From Yamagishiella unicocca (Eukaryota; Chlorophyta; Chlorophyceae; Chlamydomonadales; Volvocaceae): a stretch of DNA of 64,000 nucleotides. The translations under genes were made by a program, and so were the position numbers. Where the stretch lies: assembly GCA_003116995.1 (NCBI GenBank), contig BDSL01000092.1:1-64000 (forward strand). The letters run 5' to 3'. Under the pieces are notes generated by a model. That model did no database searches. It had not been told where the DNA came from and worked only from the letters and a program-made list of their open reading frames with translations. Below are positions 1 through 10,798 of this stretch, piece after piece (positions within the stretch are counted from its first letter, which is position 1; every line of letters starts with the position of its first letter).

Positions 1-832
1 CATTCCCGCCTTCCTCCCCGGTATTGCTTCTTTGAGCTCTCCAGCCCCCCCAAACCACCACAACTCACCCCTCCCCAAAATACGCGTAAAACGGTTTTTT
101 ATCCCCAAAATACGCGTCTCCACGCTAACCCCGCAATCCACTCACCCCACCCTGGAGCGACGGGCAGGGCGCAAACTGCGCCGTACACACACGTGCGGGC
201 TGTGGGCCCCTGACGGCGGAGAGCAACTGGCTCTCCCCTCCGGGCCAGGCATGCGTCACGTGCGGTTTTGTAGTTCTGGTTGTAATACCGTTAGAGCTAG
301 TGCTTATTCGCTAACCGTCGCTCTGTGGGTCACGTACGTACGGCGCCACGCGCCCTGGGCACATTCGCCGCCTTCCGCGGGTCGGTCCGGCATACAACTA
401 GTAGCAAGGTCGGCCGGCTATACATGGCAGCCACATATCTCTTTCGTGTACTAAAAGTGCTGGCGAGCGCTACTGCTAGCACGGGGCGGGGGTGATGCAG
501 CCCTGCCGATGTGCCCGTTGCGGTGCGAGATGACAGGCAATGCGGCGACGACGACCGACGGTGTGATGCTGATGATGATGCTGATTGGTTTGGTGGAGGC
601 CGCGGAGGCGGGGAGGGCTACCTCTTCGGCCTCCCGTTCGACTAGTATGCCCCCTATTCGGCCAAAACCGATAAACCAATTTACCAAACCAACGGACGCT
701 CCAACTCCCTAACAAACTCATCCATGTACGTAGTGGCAATTCTACCTCCTCGCTTCGGCCCCTCGTGCTGCCCCCCCTGCCCTCTGTCAACCACCAACTA
801 CCCAACCGACGACCGCCTACCAGCCGTCCTTC
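1..832. other. 3' flank of the minus-strand low-complexity gene, copy A
   Basis: No convincing gene is visible. The stretch lies downstream of the minus-strand frame that stops at 833-835. It contains short C-rich tracts and a poly(GAT/GAC) patch near 545-585. I found no TGTAA on the minus strand here, so the end of the transcript is not located. Confidence 0.5.
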
Positions 833-3443
833 TCAGTGGTCGTCCCCACCAGCGGCCCACGGGGGTGCCCCGCATGGTCCCGCACGCGCCTCCCGCCTCC
901 CCCGCCCATCCCGCCAGCCTCGCACTGAGTTCCGCCAGCCTCGCGGACAGCCCAGGTTGGTGCGCCCGGTGATGCCTCCGCTCAACGCAACACCCGCCGC
1001 CCCGCCCCCAACCCCACCGCCGCCGCCGAAGCCCATACCAAAGCCCATACCAAAGCCGCCGCCGCCGCCGCCGCCAAAAATCAAGCCGCCGCCGCCGCCG
1101 CCGGCCGCTGCCGCCATTCCGCCCACGCCTGCGTCTCTGTCGCCCGGCCGCTGGTGCCGCGGCGGCTGGTAGCCGGGCATGTCGCCGTTGCCGGGGGAGG
1201 ACTGGAAGCGGCGGGAGGCGTGCGCGCCGGCCGTCAGCAGCAGCGGCAGCGGCGCCGCGCCGGCCGCGCCGCGATGATCGCCGCCGTCCGTGAAGCCGCC
1301 GCCAACGCCGCCGCCGCCGCCGCCGTACGCGCCGGCAGCGCCTGGGGACATGGCGGTGGGGGAGATGCTGGACTGCCACAGCAGCGGGTTCAGCGCCGAC
1401 GTCACACCGTCAGCGCCGCCGCGTTGCGCGGACGAGCAGCCGCACGCATCAGCTGCGCCTGCGCCGCGAGCGCGCGGCTGCTGGTGTCGTACTTGCCGTA
1501 CATGTCGGGAGCATCCCAGTTGCCTCCGCCGCCGCCTCCGCCGCCGCCCTCGGCGCCGTTGACGCCGCTGCGGTGGCCGGCGGTGCGGGGGGGCGAGATG
1601 CGCGCGAAGGACTTCCCCGAGCGCGATATGAATGACTTGACGCCGCCGCCGCCGCCGGTGCTTGCCCCCGCGGCGGCATAGGCGTCCCACGAGGTCGTCA
1701 CCCCGTCCTCGCCGTCCGTCATGGCGCCGCCGCCGCCGCTTCCAAGCGGAGGCAGCGGCCCCGTCCGGGCCGTCGAGGTGCCGCCCGCGTTGCGCCAGGC
1801 CGACGCGATGCGCACACGGCGGCGCCACCGTGTACGGCGGCCGCCGCCGACGCCGTCCCAGTGTTCCTCCTCGTCTTCCCCCTCGTCCTCCTCCCCGCGG
1901 TCCACGCCGTCTTCTGGCGGCTCCTCCACTATGTACGACGCACCGCCCTCGGCCGCGCACTGAACCTGCTGCTGCTGCTGCGCGGTGGGCCCCCCGAGGC
2001 CTGCCTCTTTCCGAACCCCCGCGCTGCTGCGGGCGGCGCCCCCCCCGGACAGCCGCTCCGCCGCCTCGCGGAGCACCTCGGCCGTCTTGCCGCCGCCGCC
2101 GTCCTTGCCGCCGCCGTCCTTGCCGGCGGCAGCAACGCGCGTCGTGGCTGAGGTGGAGGTGGTTGTGGTGGCGTGGTGGTGGTGGTGATGCGTCTCCTGG
2201 ACCTCCTCCTCGCGAGTCATCTGCGGCCCCGGCCTTCCCCCGCCGCCTCCGGACCCGCCTGCGCCCGCCCCCCCTGCTGCACCTCCTGCGCGACCCGCGA
2301 CGTGCGCTTGGTGGTGTGGGTGGTGGTGCTCTGCTGCTGCTGCGTGTACCGCTGCTGGCTGCCGCCGCCGTTGCCGTACTGCTGCTGGCTGCGAGTCACC
2401 GTGGACGAATGCATCTCCTCAGAGTGGTGCGTCGTGGTCTGATGCTGCTGCCGCTGCTGTTGCCGCTGCTGCTGCTGCCGCTGCGGACTGCCGCCCCTGT
2501 CCTGCTCCCAGCTAGGGCAGTAGCCGCCGCGCCGGTTGATACGGCTGACCGGCCGGCCGCTGTAACCGTCGCCGCCTGCAGCGGCAGCGGCAGCGGCGGC
2601 TCGGGCGGCCGCCGCCACGTTCGCCTCGAAGATGTGGTCCACCGGGGCGGCGGCGGACACGGCCGAGGCGGCCGAGCGCGCGCCTGGCGTCATTGGCGGC
2701 GGGTTGAGGCGCAGCCCGGGGGGCCGCCGGGGCCCACCACGGCCCCGTCGTTGGCGTCACCCAGGAAGCGCTCCAGGATGTCTGTCCGCGAGTCCAGCCC
2801 CAGGTACTGCTGGGGGCCCGACATGGTGGCCACGTCACGATGAGTGAGGGTGCCCTGGCGCTGGCAGTCGCGGATGTGCACGGGCGGGGGGACGCGGTCC
2901 AAGCCGCCGCCGCCGCCGCCGCCGCACTCGCCGCCGCCGCCGGTTGTTGCGGGGTTGTAGTGCTCGCGATGCTGGCTCTTGCGGCCCGCAGCCGCCGCGG
3001 CGCTTTCCGTGGCCTGCTGCGGCTGGGGCGGCTGCTGGGGCGGCGGCGGGGGCTGCGGTGACAGGAAGATCTATGTGGGCGGCCTCGCATCCGCCGCCGT
3101 TGCGGCAGTACCACCACCACCAGCACCACCACCGGGGGCAGGTGCAGGTACGGGCCGGGCGCCGGGGCCCACCCCCTGCTGCTGCCCCGCCTGCTGCTGC
3201 TGCGTGCGTGTGTGCGTCGTCGTCTTGGTCCTCCAGGAGGTGTCCTGGGAGGAGATGTACGACATGTGCGAGTGGCGCGACCCGCCTCCGCCCAGTTCCC
3301 CGCGCTGCAGCACCTCCTCCTCCACCTCCTCCGTCTTCTGCTCCTCCCGCCGGCTCCTCACCTCCTCCTCCCGCTCCTCCCGCCGGCTGGTCGCCGCCTC
3401 CGTCTTCTGCTCCTCCCGCTCCTCCCGCCTGCTCGTCACCTCG
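833..3443 (-). pseudogene. Low-complexity coiled-coil/Gln-rich protein gene, copy A (broken)
   Basis: The minus strand carries a clear coding signal split over several frames. In order it reads: an Arg/Glu coiled-coil start (REEREEQKTE repeats), a Gln run, a Pro/Gln patch, a conserved stretch with VPPPVHIRDCQRQ and LGLDSRTDILERFLGD, Thr/His/Gln-rich parts, KDGGG repeats, an acidic EEDEGEDEEEHWDG patch, a Gly-rich tail and a LSARLAELSA segment. Reading through would give roughly 860 residues. Relative to copy B, copy A has a TAG at 3071-3073 (CAG in B), single-base losses in C/G runs near 2712-2729 and 2266-2272, one near 1403 and one near 951. The exon begins after a putative acceptor at 3444-3446, with a perfect TACTAAC branch point at 3465-3471 (minus). 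I recognise no family. The lesions could partly be sequence errors in homopolymers, but the substitution to TAG would not be one. Confidence 0.6.
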
Positions 3444-3516
3444 CTGCTCTCCTCTCACAACCAAGTTAGTATGCGTCAGTGCGTAGGGACGACACTCAAA
3501 GGGTCCATCTGCTCAC
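3444..3516 (-). other. Putative 73-nt intron with TACTAAC branch point
   Basis: On the minus strand a donor of the form TTGCAG|GTGAGC lies at about 3516. A perfect TACTAAC box sits at 3465-3471, and an AGAGCAG acceptor ends at 3444, 18 nt from the box. The next exon is the Arg/Glu-rich start of the low-complexity gene. The same sequence is in copy B (32677-32749). The upstream exon is not determined; the most consistent frame stays open only about 30 codons. Confidence 0.5.
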
Positions 3517-4312
3517 CTGCAATGTCGGCGACGCAAACGCCCGCTGACCAAACTTAGCGACTGACAGGTTAAGCTGTCGTACCGTGAGGGACTTTACAGA
3601 ACGCAACCTTTCAGGTACCGCAATGTAACGTTTCCCGCACTGTCCAAGACTTCCTACCCGGCAGCGTCCATAACTACCCGGAAACGGTCGGTGTCCACAT
3701 CCGTCGTGTGCACCTCCGGCGCTTGCGGCCGGTGCGCCCTCCGCACGCCTTCGCGGTCTGTCAGCGAGCCAAGTATCCACATCCGACGTTTTGCGTTCAA
3801 CAACTTGATCGCCACGACGCACACCTCCTTGCCACGTAGCTAGTGTCACAGGCACGATAAGGGCATATTAGTAGCAAGGCGCGTTGGTGCACACACATTG
3901 AGAAGTCACGGCTCGGGCAAGGTCACTCCGCCACGCGCAGACACATACACAAGGGTTGGCACACGCAACCATGGTCGTATCCACCACCCTGGTCTCCGAT
4001 GGTACCACCACACTAGGTGATCCGCCGGCAGCGCCAGGGGCGGATGCACCAGCGGGCCGAAGTTCCCAGTCCAGCCCGCCCTGTGTTGCAGACACAGCCG
4101 CACATGGGGGTTTCAGTAAAAGAATGCAGATTTATAGCCGCCACAGCAAGGCAACCCCACGTCTGGGCCTCCGCCGCACTAGAAACGAGCGCGCCCTCCT
4201 AGCCATTCACACTCATTGCCCCCGTGGGGCCCCCTTCGCTCCCTTCCCTGGTTTATTTGTGACACGTACGTGATGCTGGACAGTCCTCCCCGCCGTTCCT
4301 CCCCACCCGCCG
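3517..4312. other. No firm gene (copy A)
   Basis: Short open frames exist on both strands, but none resembles a known protein or shows coding-type composition. The sequence is near-identical in copy B (32750-33545). It may contain upstream exon or promoter sequence for the minus-strand gene that ends at 833. Confidence 0.4.
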
Positions 4313-4430
4313 TCATTGGTCATTGCTCTCATCGCTCCTCAGCTGGCCCACCCGGTAGAAGTCCCAACAGGTGATGTTGTCGGGCACCGGATTATGGAAG
4401 CCGTGCGAGTCGTTCAGTGACGTCTTGCCC
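4313..4430 (-). CDS. Candidate terminal exon of an unidentified minus-strand gene (copy A)
   Basis: After a GAGAGCAG acceptor (plus 4431-4433) the minus strand is open for 39 codons to a TGA at 4313-4315. The frame contains HNPVPDNITCWDFYRVGQL and ends ESNDQ. Composition is protein-like and unlike the surrounding shadows. Upstream on the same strand, 4431-4611 contains another coding-like patch (SYDVENTCTTSRGRCGPW) in a different frame, and 4821-5099 a third (MYRYQGWLDRNHSTSYVHAG). These could be further exons, but I could not join them with consistent splice sites. An identical exon lies at 33546-33663 in copy B. No family recognised. Confidence 0.35.
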
Positions 4431-5239
4431 CTGCTCTCCCGGGGGCAGCGTGGTAGAACTCATACCACGGGCCGCAACGACCGCGGGACGTCGTACAGGT
4501 ATTCTCAACGTCGTAGCTGGGCACGGGGGTAATTCGGGGTTGGATTACCGTGGTGGCTTGGTTAGGCCGGTGCCGCCACCCGCACCTGCAAAAAGGTCCG
4601 AAGCTCTTCATGGGCCACGTGCGGCATGCAGCAGCGAAGGACTTTGCCCATCGATAAAGTCGCTAGAGACAGGCGAGTCCATTGACCATTGACATTTGCC
4701 AACAAGCCTGGCAGCTTCCCGCTGGATGCCATGTTGCGGAACTGGGAGTTTTTATTCGACGTTCGCCGTCTCCAGCGATGATTGTGGCTCGGCCAGAGCG
4801 ACAAGCACTCGAGCGACCCACTAGCGCCCCTGACTCTTGTCACTGAATGCACACCATAAGCAGGGGGCCTTAAACACCGCTGCTAGCATGTTGCGTTGTG
4901 TGCTGGCAGTCATGGCCGTGTTAAACAGCCATGATACAGAAAGAAGAAGCAAGGGGCTCTCATTGAAACCAACCGCATTTACAGCTACAGACGGTGCATA
5001 CATGTAGTGCTTGCATTCGTCCTGTTGTTGGATTATGATGCCCGCGTGCACGTACGACGTACTGTGGTTTCTATCCAGCCAGCCTTGATACCGGTACATG
5101 GCTACGTCAATCCGTATAGTAGAAGGCTCGGCGCAAAAAGCTGCTTGCGTTAGCGGCTCTTACGGTGCTTGCAGGAATGGCTCGACCGTCGCCTTTCGCT
5201 TTAAACCACACCAAATAACAAAACAAACTAATGCTTTCA
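4431..5239. other. Possible exons of the same minus-strand gene; unresolved (copy A)
   Basis: The minus frames at 4431-4611 and 4821-5099 have plausible amino-acid composition but are not joined. Copies A and B differ at 4674-4690: A has GTCCATTGACC where B has a longer GTCTGCAGAAGCCC version, a net change of 8 bp. Nothing else was identified. Confidence 0.3.
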
Positions 5240-5248
5240 TTTAATGTG

Positions 5249-5726
5249 GATTGATAGTCGGGAGTCCTGCGTTCACAGCGGTGGCGGTGGCGGTGCTCTG
5301 CGTGCTCGGCGCGCTGGCGTGCGGCGACGTACGCTGCCGGGTAAGCTTCTGCACATGGCTTGGTGCGTATCCGTGAAGTTGACCTCCCCTTGCAGTGTGT
5401 GCGCATCGTCGTTGCTGCCGGCAGCTCACTTGGTTACAGCTGCACGAAGGGAAGTGCGACCGAGCGGCCCGGCAGGCGAGGAAGAGCGCGTCAATGCGGC
5501 ATGGTACCTTCTGGGGTAGGCCCCGAGACCACCAAGAACCTACCTTAACCTGGTGGACGCGCATTAACCCGTTGCGCAGAGTAAACATTACGCGATGCAT
5601 GAAGCCCCGCCGACCGTTGCAGCATGCATGGCATTGCGGATAGCTCCTGTTATGGGTCGCCGTGGCATGTTCATTACCACACCGCGGCTGCGCCAATCCC
5701 ATTCGAGGGCGAGCCCCTTCATTTGA
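5249..5726 (+). CDS. Candidate three-exon gene with hydrophobic segment, start unknown (copy A)
   Basis: Three open segments join in one frame through short introns: the segment ending at 5340, then 5396-5515, then 5580-5726 with TGA at 5724-5726. Donors are GTAAGC (5341) and GTAGGC (5516). Acceptors are CCTTGCAG (to 5395) and TTGCGCAG (to 5579); the second follows an ATTAAC branch-like box. All joins are phase 0. The first segment encodes a hydrophobic stretch (FTAVAVAVLCVLGALACG), possibly a signal or membrane segment. The second contains CVRIVVAAGSSLGYSC. No ATG is found in the first segment, so the true start lies elsewhere. The introns are only 55 and 64 nt, which is short. Family not recognised. 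Confidence 0.35.
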
Positions 5727-7836
5727 ACTCGAATTAATGTCTGCCATTGTTCTGCAATTACATCGGCGATACGACCCGCGGGTCACCCAATGCCCGCCCA
5801 TTTCGAGGGGTCTCTCATTCCGCTACGGCTTTTCGACTGCCGTGGCTGGCAGGCTGCTGTTCCAACACAAAATGATTGCTTTGCCTTTCACCCTAGTCGG
5901 TAAGCATTCCATGTGCTTTGCAGGTGAGCGGTCCGTGACTTTCTTCCGCCCCCTTCCACGTTCGTGCTCTGTCAACATACACCCTTCCTAATGCCAGGCA
6001 GATGTAGGAATAGCTTACAGAAGTGCACGCCGAAGTCGGCCTGACAAATCGTACCGTTTCATGAGCACAAACTCTCGTGCTGCTTTCGGCTCGCTCTGAG
6101 TACATTCACGAATTGAAATCAGGCCAAAGCGGTAGAAATAATTAGTACTTTGCACTTGCCCACCAAGCCAAGATGGCGGTCAGCCTTGGTATTGAAGCCC
6201 AAAGAGCAGGGGACAAACTCGTCGACTTGCCCCCGTGCTAAGCTCAGCAACACGAAGCTTTTCTTTGCTGTTCCCTTTCTCCTTTTGCTGGACTATTAGA
6301 TAGGGATCTGAGCAGGAGCCGGGCCCTGTCAGGAGGAGGCTGCCTCGCTGGTGCCTCGCTCTACCTGCTCTACCGTCTTGGCGGCTTATGGTGGTACTGC
6401 CAATCCGTTCTTTGGTTGATCCCTGCCTCATGTCGCTGGCCGTGCCTCGAGGTGCGTTGCGGTTCTTTCCGCCAGTTGTCCGATACCCTGGCTTGCTCTT
6501 TGCAGGGTCCGCCGACTTTACCTTTCCTCGTTTGGTTCACATTTTGCAGGTAAAAGCCTCTCTGAACTTGGACATGCATCGACAGGAAAAGGACAGCGCA
6601 CGCAGGAGGGTCGTCTAGATAGTCTCAGCTGTCAGGTACGTTTGTTGCGTCTGCGCATCTGAGCTGTCCTCGTGCTTGGTTGGTGTTGCATGCCGTAGCC
6701 TGCTAGGCGTCGTGCCAGCAGAGCTTGTGCGAGAACATTATTTGCGCTACGGACTTGCGGCGGTACGACAATCCGAAGGGCCTTTGTGTCACCAGGAGGC
6801 CACATAAAAAGTCGTCGACGGAACTTCAGGTCTATTCTCCAATCTCTATTCTACTTCCTTGCCTTGATCTTCTGTCCTCTGTCACACGTCTGTCCTCATT
6901 CGCAGCGCACAAAGTCCTCTTAAGTCTTCGCGCAAGCTGTTGTGCCGGGTGTCTGTGCCGTCTGGCGCGTATCTTTCCTTGAGCACATACAAGATGGCTT
7001 CTCGTCGCGTGATGTCGGAGCCTGCATCGTCTGTAATGGCCTTTCCGCGTGGGTGAGTGCAGTTGGGTTGGCTACGAGCACCAGGGCAGGGTGGGCAGGT
7101 CTCAGGCTCATGGAGCCTTGCAAGAGTGGTGTGGGCTTCCGCAAGCCATGCATAGGGAGGGCCTTTTGCAACGTGCGTTTTCTGTTGTTGGGATGCCTGG
7201 CTGGCTTCCAACACTTTCTGGCAGTCTGTGCAGCCTGGGCATTGCGACATGGTGACCGCTTGAAAGCATTATCCTTCCCAGGCTGGACAGGATAGCCTAT
7301 ACCAGATGCCATATTAATCATATGCATGTATGCTTTGTGCAATAATGTCGTTATGCTGACTCCCGTCTGGCTTGGGCCTGGGCTTTCGACCGACATTGCA
7401 TGCTTGTCGACGGTCGTTGCCACCCCTGCCGGCAATGAGCCATACGCCACCATAACATCCTTGAATCCTGTTAACATCCACATACTGCGTTAATACGAAG
7501 TCTTGCTTGCAAATGTCACACACGGCGTCACGGTCTTTGGCAGCACCTCGCAAGGGCTCGCACTGCACATGTACATGTTGGGAGCATGCGCGCTGTTTTC
7601 CAAACGGCTTATGGGCATACCTGTTGTCGGGAGCGAAGCGACAGATGTCGACAGCCGTTCGTCCTAACGTCGCACCGTTGCAGCTTGAATGGCCTGCAGC
7701 GCGCGGCTCCTGGCGGTGCGCCGACTTGCACCTTTCCCGTTAGCTTTCTGGCGCACGTCGTACGAATGAGTAGCTGCATGTCGTGGCTCGCCCACTCGTA
7801 ACCCATATTGCGCTTTCTGTCCGCTCCCTTACGCAG
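5727..7836. other. Unresolved region with splice-like signals (copy A)
   Basis: No complete gene is recognised. Plus-strand splice-like boundaries occur at 5850-5897 (GGCAG|GCTGCTG ... AGTCG|GTAAGC) and around 6505-6549. On the minus strand 6882-7250 and 7314-7568 are open, with Cys-rich coding-like text (CDICKQDFVLTQYVDVNR; QCPGCTDCQKVLE). An overlapping minus frame, 6920-7483, is intact in A, but its counterpart in B gains a TAA near 36570. A decayed transposon or an old gene fragment would fit. Confidence 0.3.
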
Positions 7837-9296
7837 GCGCCACCTGCTGCAGCCACCGGCCCACAACAGCAATTACAACAACTTCCTTTTCTCTGGCGCT
7901 GGGATGGGCGCCGTCCTGCGGTGCTTCAAGATGCCGCAGGTAGGGCCCCTCCGTTACTGAGTGAGCGAGCGCAGAGCAGACAGACTGTATGCCTAATACA
8001 TATCTTGTCGTACTGCACTGTCATGCGATTTAGGATACGGACGGGAGATCTGTTCAATTGATGCGTCCTACCTGCTGCAACAAGCCTTTAACCACCGCCC
8101 CTCGACCCTTTCGTGCTGCGCAGGCTGACTGCCTGATGGCTGCCCTGCCGTCCTGGCTGCAGGACTACGTTCCGGCCTTCCTGAGGCCATCGGCCAAACC
8201 GCCGGCGCTGCTGTCGGCGTTCTCCAGCTGCCCGAGGCACTCCTTCGAGGCATCCCTTCTTCCTCCGGCCGCTCAAGTGGCCCTACGCACACCCGCCGCC
8301 CCAACGCCATGGCGCATGCCGTCGCCACTGCTGGACCTCTTCGCTGTCGCTGGTGCTGCTGACCCCAACACCACTGCGACTGATGTGGTACCCGCTGTGC
8401 AAGCGCCAGCTGCTGCGCATCAGGAAGCCAAGACTCAGCAGGCAGTGGCTTCGGAGCCCGAGGTGGCTTCGGAGCCACAGGTGGCTTCGGAGTTTAAGGT
8501 GGCTTCGGAGCTCGACGTAGCTTCCGAGCCGGAGGTGGCTTCGGAGCCACAGATGGCTTCGGAGCCCGAGGTGGCTTCGGAGCCACAGGTGGCTTTGGAG
8601 TCGGAGGTGGCTTCGGAGCCCGAGGTGGCTTCTGAGCCAGAAGCGGTGTCAAAGCCAGTCGTTGTTCACGATGTCCCAGTGCTGGTCACGCCCGCTGTCG
8701 CCGACGAGGCCGCTGATGCGGCAGCCGTCTTCAAGCGCCGCGTCGGCAGGCTGATGCAGGGGTGCACCTCGCCGTGCGAGAGACGGGCCATGATCCTGCA
8801 GCAGATCGTGGAGTCCCGCACAGGCAGCTCGCGGCAGCGTGCATTGATGCACGATTTGGAGGACTCAGCCAGCATCTTCACCGCCAAGGAGACCATCAGC
8901 TCGTCTCCGAAGGTGGGCAAACATGTGTCCTCGCAGCTCGTGGTGGAGCGCGGCACCCTCCTGGTCTCCACGTCCACCTACGTGCATACCAAGGTACAGG
9001 TGCTGCGCAAGAAGGTGACTGTGCGGACCTCGGCAGCGTTGCGCACCCTGCTGGCGGCCGCCGAGAAGGGCTTCCCCTCCTCGTGGGTGCCGCTGGTGCT
9101 GCACTTCCCCGAGGAGCTCTTCCGGGAACTGGGCGCCGCCGATGAGGCCGAGCGGCAGCTGCTCGTCAGGGAGCAGGGCGAGGTCGCGGCGGCCAAGGCG
9201 CTGCAGCGTGTCCTGGGCTGGCACATTGAATGCCTGCCGGTGGACATCGAGGACCTCGAGGACCAGATTCAGCTGATCGTGTACGTACCAGCGTGA
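7837..9296 (+). CDS. Unknown protein with VASEPE/Q hexapeptide array, copy A (intact)
   Basis: Two exons are supported. Exon 7837-7939 follows an ACGCAG acceptor and ends CCGCAG|GTAGGG. Exon 8124-9296 follows TGCGCAG and runs to TGA. They join in phase 0 (...RCFKMPQ then ADCLMAALPSWL). Upstream exons are likely, because the first exon enters in phase 2. The second exon encodes a Pro/Ala-rich part, then about twelve six-residue units (VASEPE or VASEPQ, 18 bp each, about 8449-8652), then a non-repetitive C-terminal domain of about 200 residues. That domain includes KRRVGRLMQGCTSPCERRA, a stretch with KVQVLRKKVTVRTSAALRTL, and the end QIQLIVYVPA. The domain is mixed alpha/beta in composition, with no membrane segment. 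I do not recognise it. If translation starts inside exon 2, the ATG at 8136 is the best candidate. Copy B is frameshifted inside the array. Confidence 0.75.
8449..8652 (+). repeat. 18-bp coding minisatellite (VASEPE/Q)
   Basis: About twelve tandem units of GTGGCTTCGGAGCCCGAG and variants encode alternating VASEPE and VASEPQ, with diverged units such as VASEFK, VASELD and VALESE. The acid-rich, Pro-containing array is predicted to be extended and disordered. In copy B (about 37691-37894) one base is missing at about 37789. Confidence 0.9.
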
Positions 9297-10382
9297 ATAA
9301 GTGTCACTGAGAAGCCAGTTGGATTGGGCAGTGGGAGTTATAACGTCTGCAAGATGTCAAGCCCCGGCGGACGGAGCTAGGATCTAGGAAATCCGCCGCG
9401 AGTGAGCTTATCATGTGCCGGCAGCTAGCCGGCCACGTAGGATGATCGAATTGTTAGGGTGGTACGACCACTGTACGTACGCATTGTGGCAGCGTGGTTT
9501 GCATGAGGTGGGAAGCATCCTGATAGTAACATGAACTACGTATTGCGTATTGTATGATTTGCGCATGATGGTAGGTAGGCAGGAGCATGGTATTGGTGCC
9601 CGAGTGGCGCAAGTTAGCTGAGAGTGGTTCATTACAACGAACTCGTACTGCGACATGTATGGCAGTGGTAGGCAGCCCTTTAGCGCTAGTAGGTGCCATA
9701 CATTGTGGCTTGGCGGTGATGTTTAGTACTTAGGCCGAGCGGCAGAAAAGAAGCAATTAGAGCTTCGAAACTAGGTAATGTACGGCAGCCATGCATAATA
9801 ACGGCTTGCCTTCAGCTCACTCCTGATGTGCGTGATCACCGGGTCAGGCAGTTTAAAGCTTTGAACATTGTAGTACTTATGGGCAGCTACATACGACGGT
9901 ATTATGGCTTACACTAGTGGTAGAACGTTAATTTTCATTGCTCTCATATTTTTGTCTTAGCTTGCCTTGTTTAATCGTACCCTCAACTAGTGGCAGTGAG
10001 ATCCTGCTCCGCCAATGAATGGACAACAACGAATGAGGAAGGAACAAGGTGATGTTTGTAGGTACTTGGTAGGAACATAGTAGCGTACTGATAATGGTCA
10101 GGGTATGTTAGGGCGGTACCGCGATGATGAGGAAACCCAACCCTCTTAACGGTTGGGTCAACTTGTGTTTTGGACACTGATGCACGTGATTCCGTCCTTC
10201 TCAGGACGATCTTCCGGCCCTGTTCACGGCCGCCCAAGCCGTACATGGCTGCTGAGGCTGCCCGCTCGGAGGCTGCCCGCCAGCCACTTGTAAGCTCCAG
10301 AACATGCCGGAACACATGCGTCACGGCCCCTAGCCTCTGTTATTGTTATCCATCCAAACTTGCACAACAAGATGCACCGTTG

Positions 10383-10475
10383 GCGGCATTAGTTGTTGTT
10401 GTACTTGTTACAGTGGGCTCCAGACCTTCAAAGGTAGAGCCATCGGGCGCATCGCCTGACACTGAAAGAGACAAG
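10383..10475 (+). repeat. Dispersed repeat R, internal fragment
   Basis: The block with CAGTGGGCTCCAGACC and GGTAGAGCCATCGGGCGCAT closely matches 60990-61065 in the same orientation. It also matches 23895-23962 in inverted orientation. The equivalent in copy B lies near 39640-39732. Confidence 0.7.
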
Positions 10476-10551
10476 GAAAGCAAGGAAAACCGGCGGTTCC
10501 GAAAGGCCCAGAAGACATCCAGGAGAGCGGAATCCAGGAACACTAGGTAGC

Positions 10552-10556
10552 TTACA
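10552..10556 (-). terminator. TGTAA poly(A) signal candidate for the mTERF-like gene (copy A)
   Basis: TTACA on the plus strand reads TGTAA on the minus strand, about 245 nt after the stop at 10799. TGTAA is the usual volvocine poly(A) signal. It is kept in copy B at 39796-39800. Confidence 0.5.
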
Positions 10557-10798
10557 CCATCAATCGCAGTCCAAGCAACCGGGCGCCGCAGGCGCTGACA
10601 TCAGCGCAGACCGCTGACGTAATATAGTGTACGACGCGCTCGGGGATGCACGCATCGTACAGCACCGTCCCGAAGGGACCCAGGCGGCGACACCCAAAAA
10701 CAGAGCCGAACTGCAGACACGAGCCTAGCGGCCTTCACATATTCCTTTGATGCCCCACCAGTAGGGCATGACCACGACTGCATTTCCCACATGCCACC

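Larger units (their letters stand above)
9297..10798. other. Intergenic, 3' ends of two convergent genes (copy A)
   Basis: This lies between the stop of the plus-strand VASEPE gene and the stop of the minus-strand mTERF-like gene. No gene is seen. A dispersed-repeat fragment lies at about 10383-10475. Two minus-strand TGTAA boxes (about 10406-10410 and 10552-10556) are candidate poly(A) signals for the mTERF-like gene. Confidence 0.6.
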
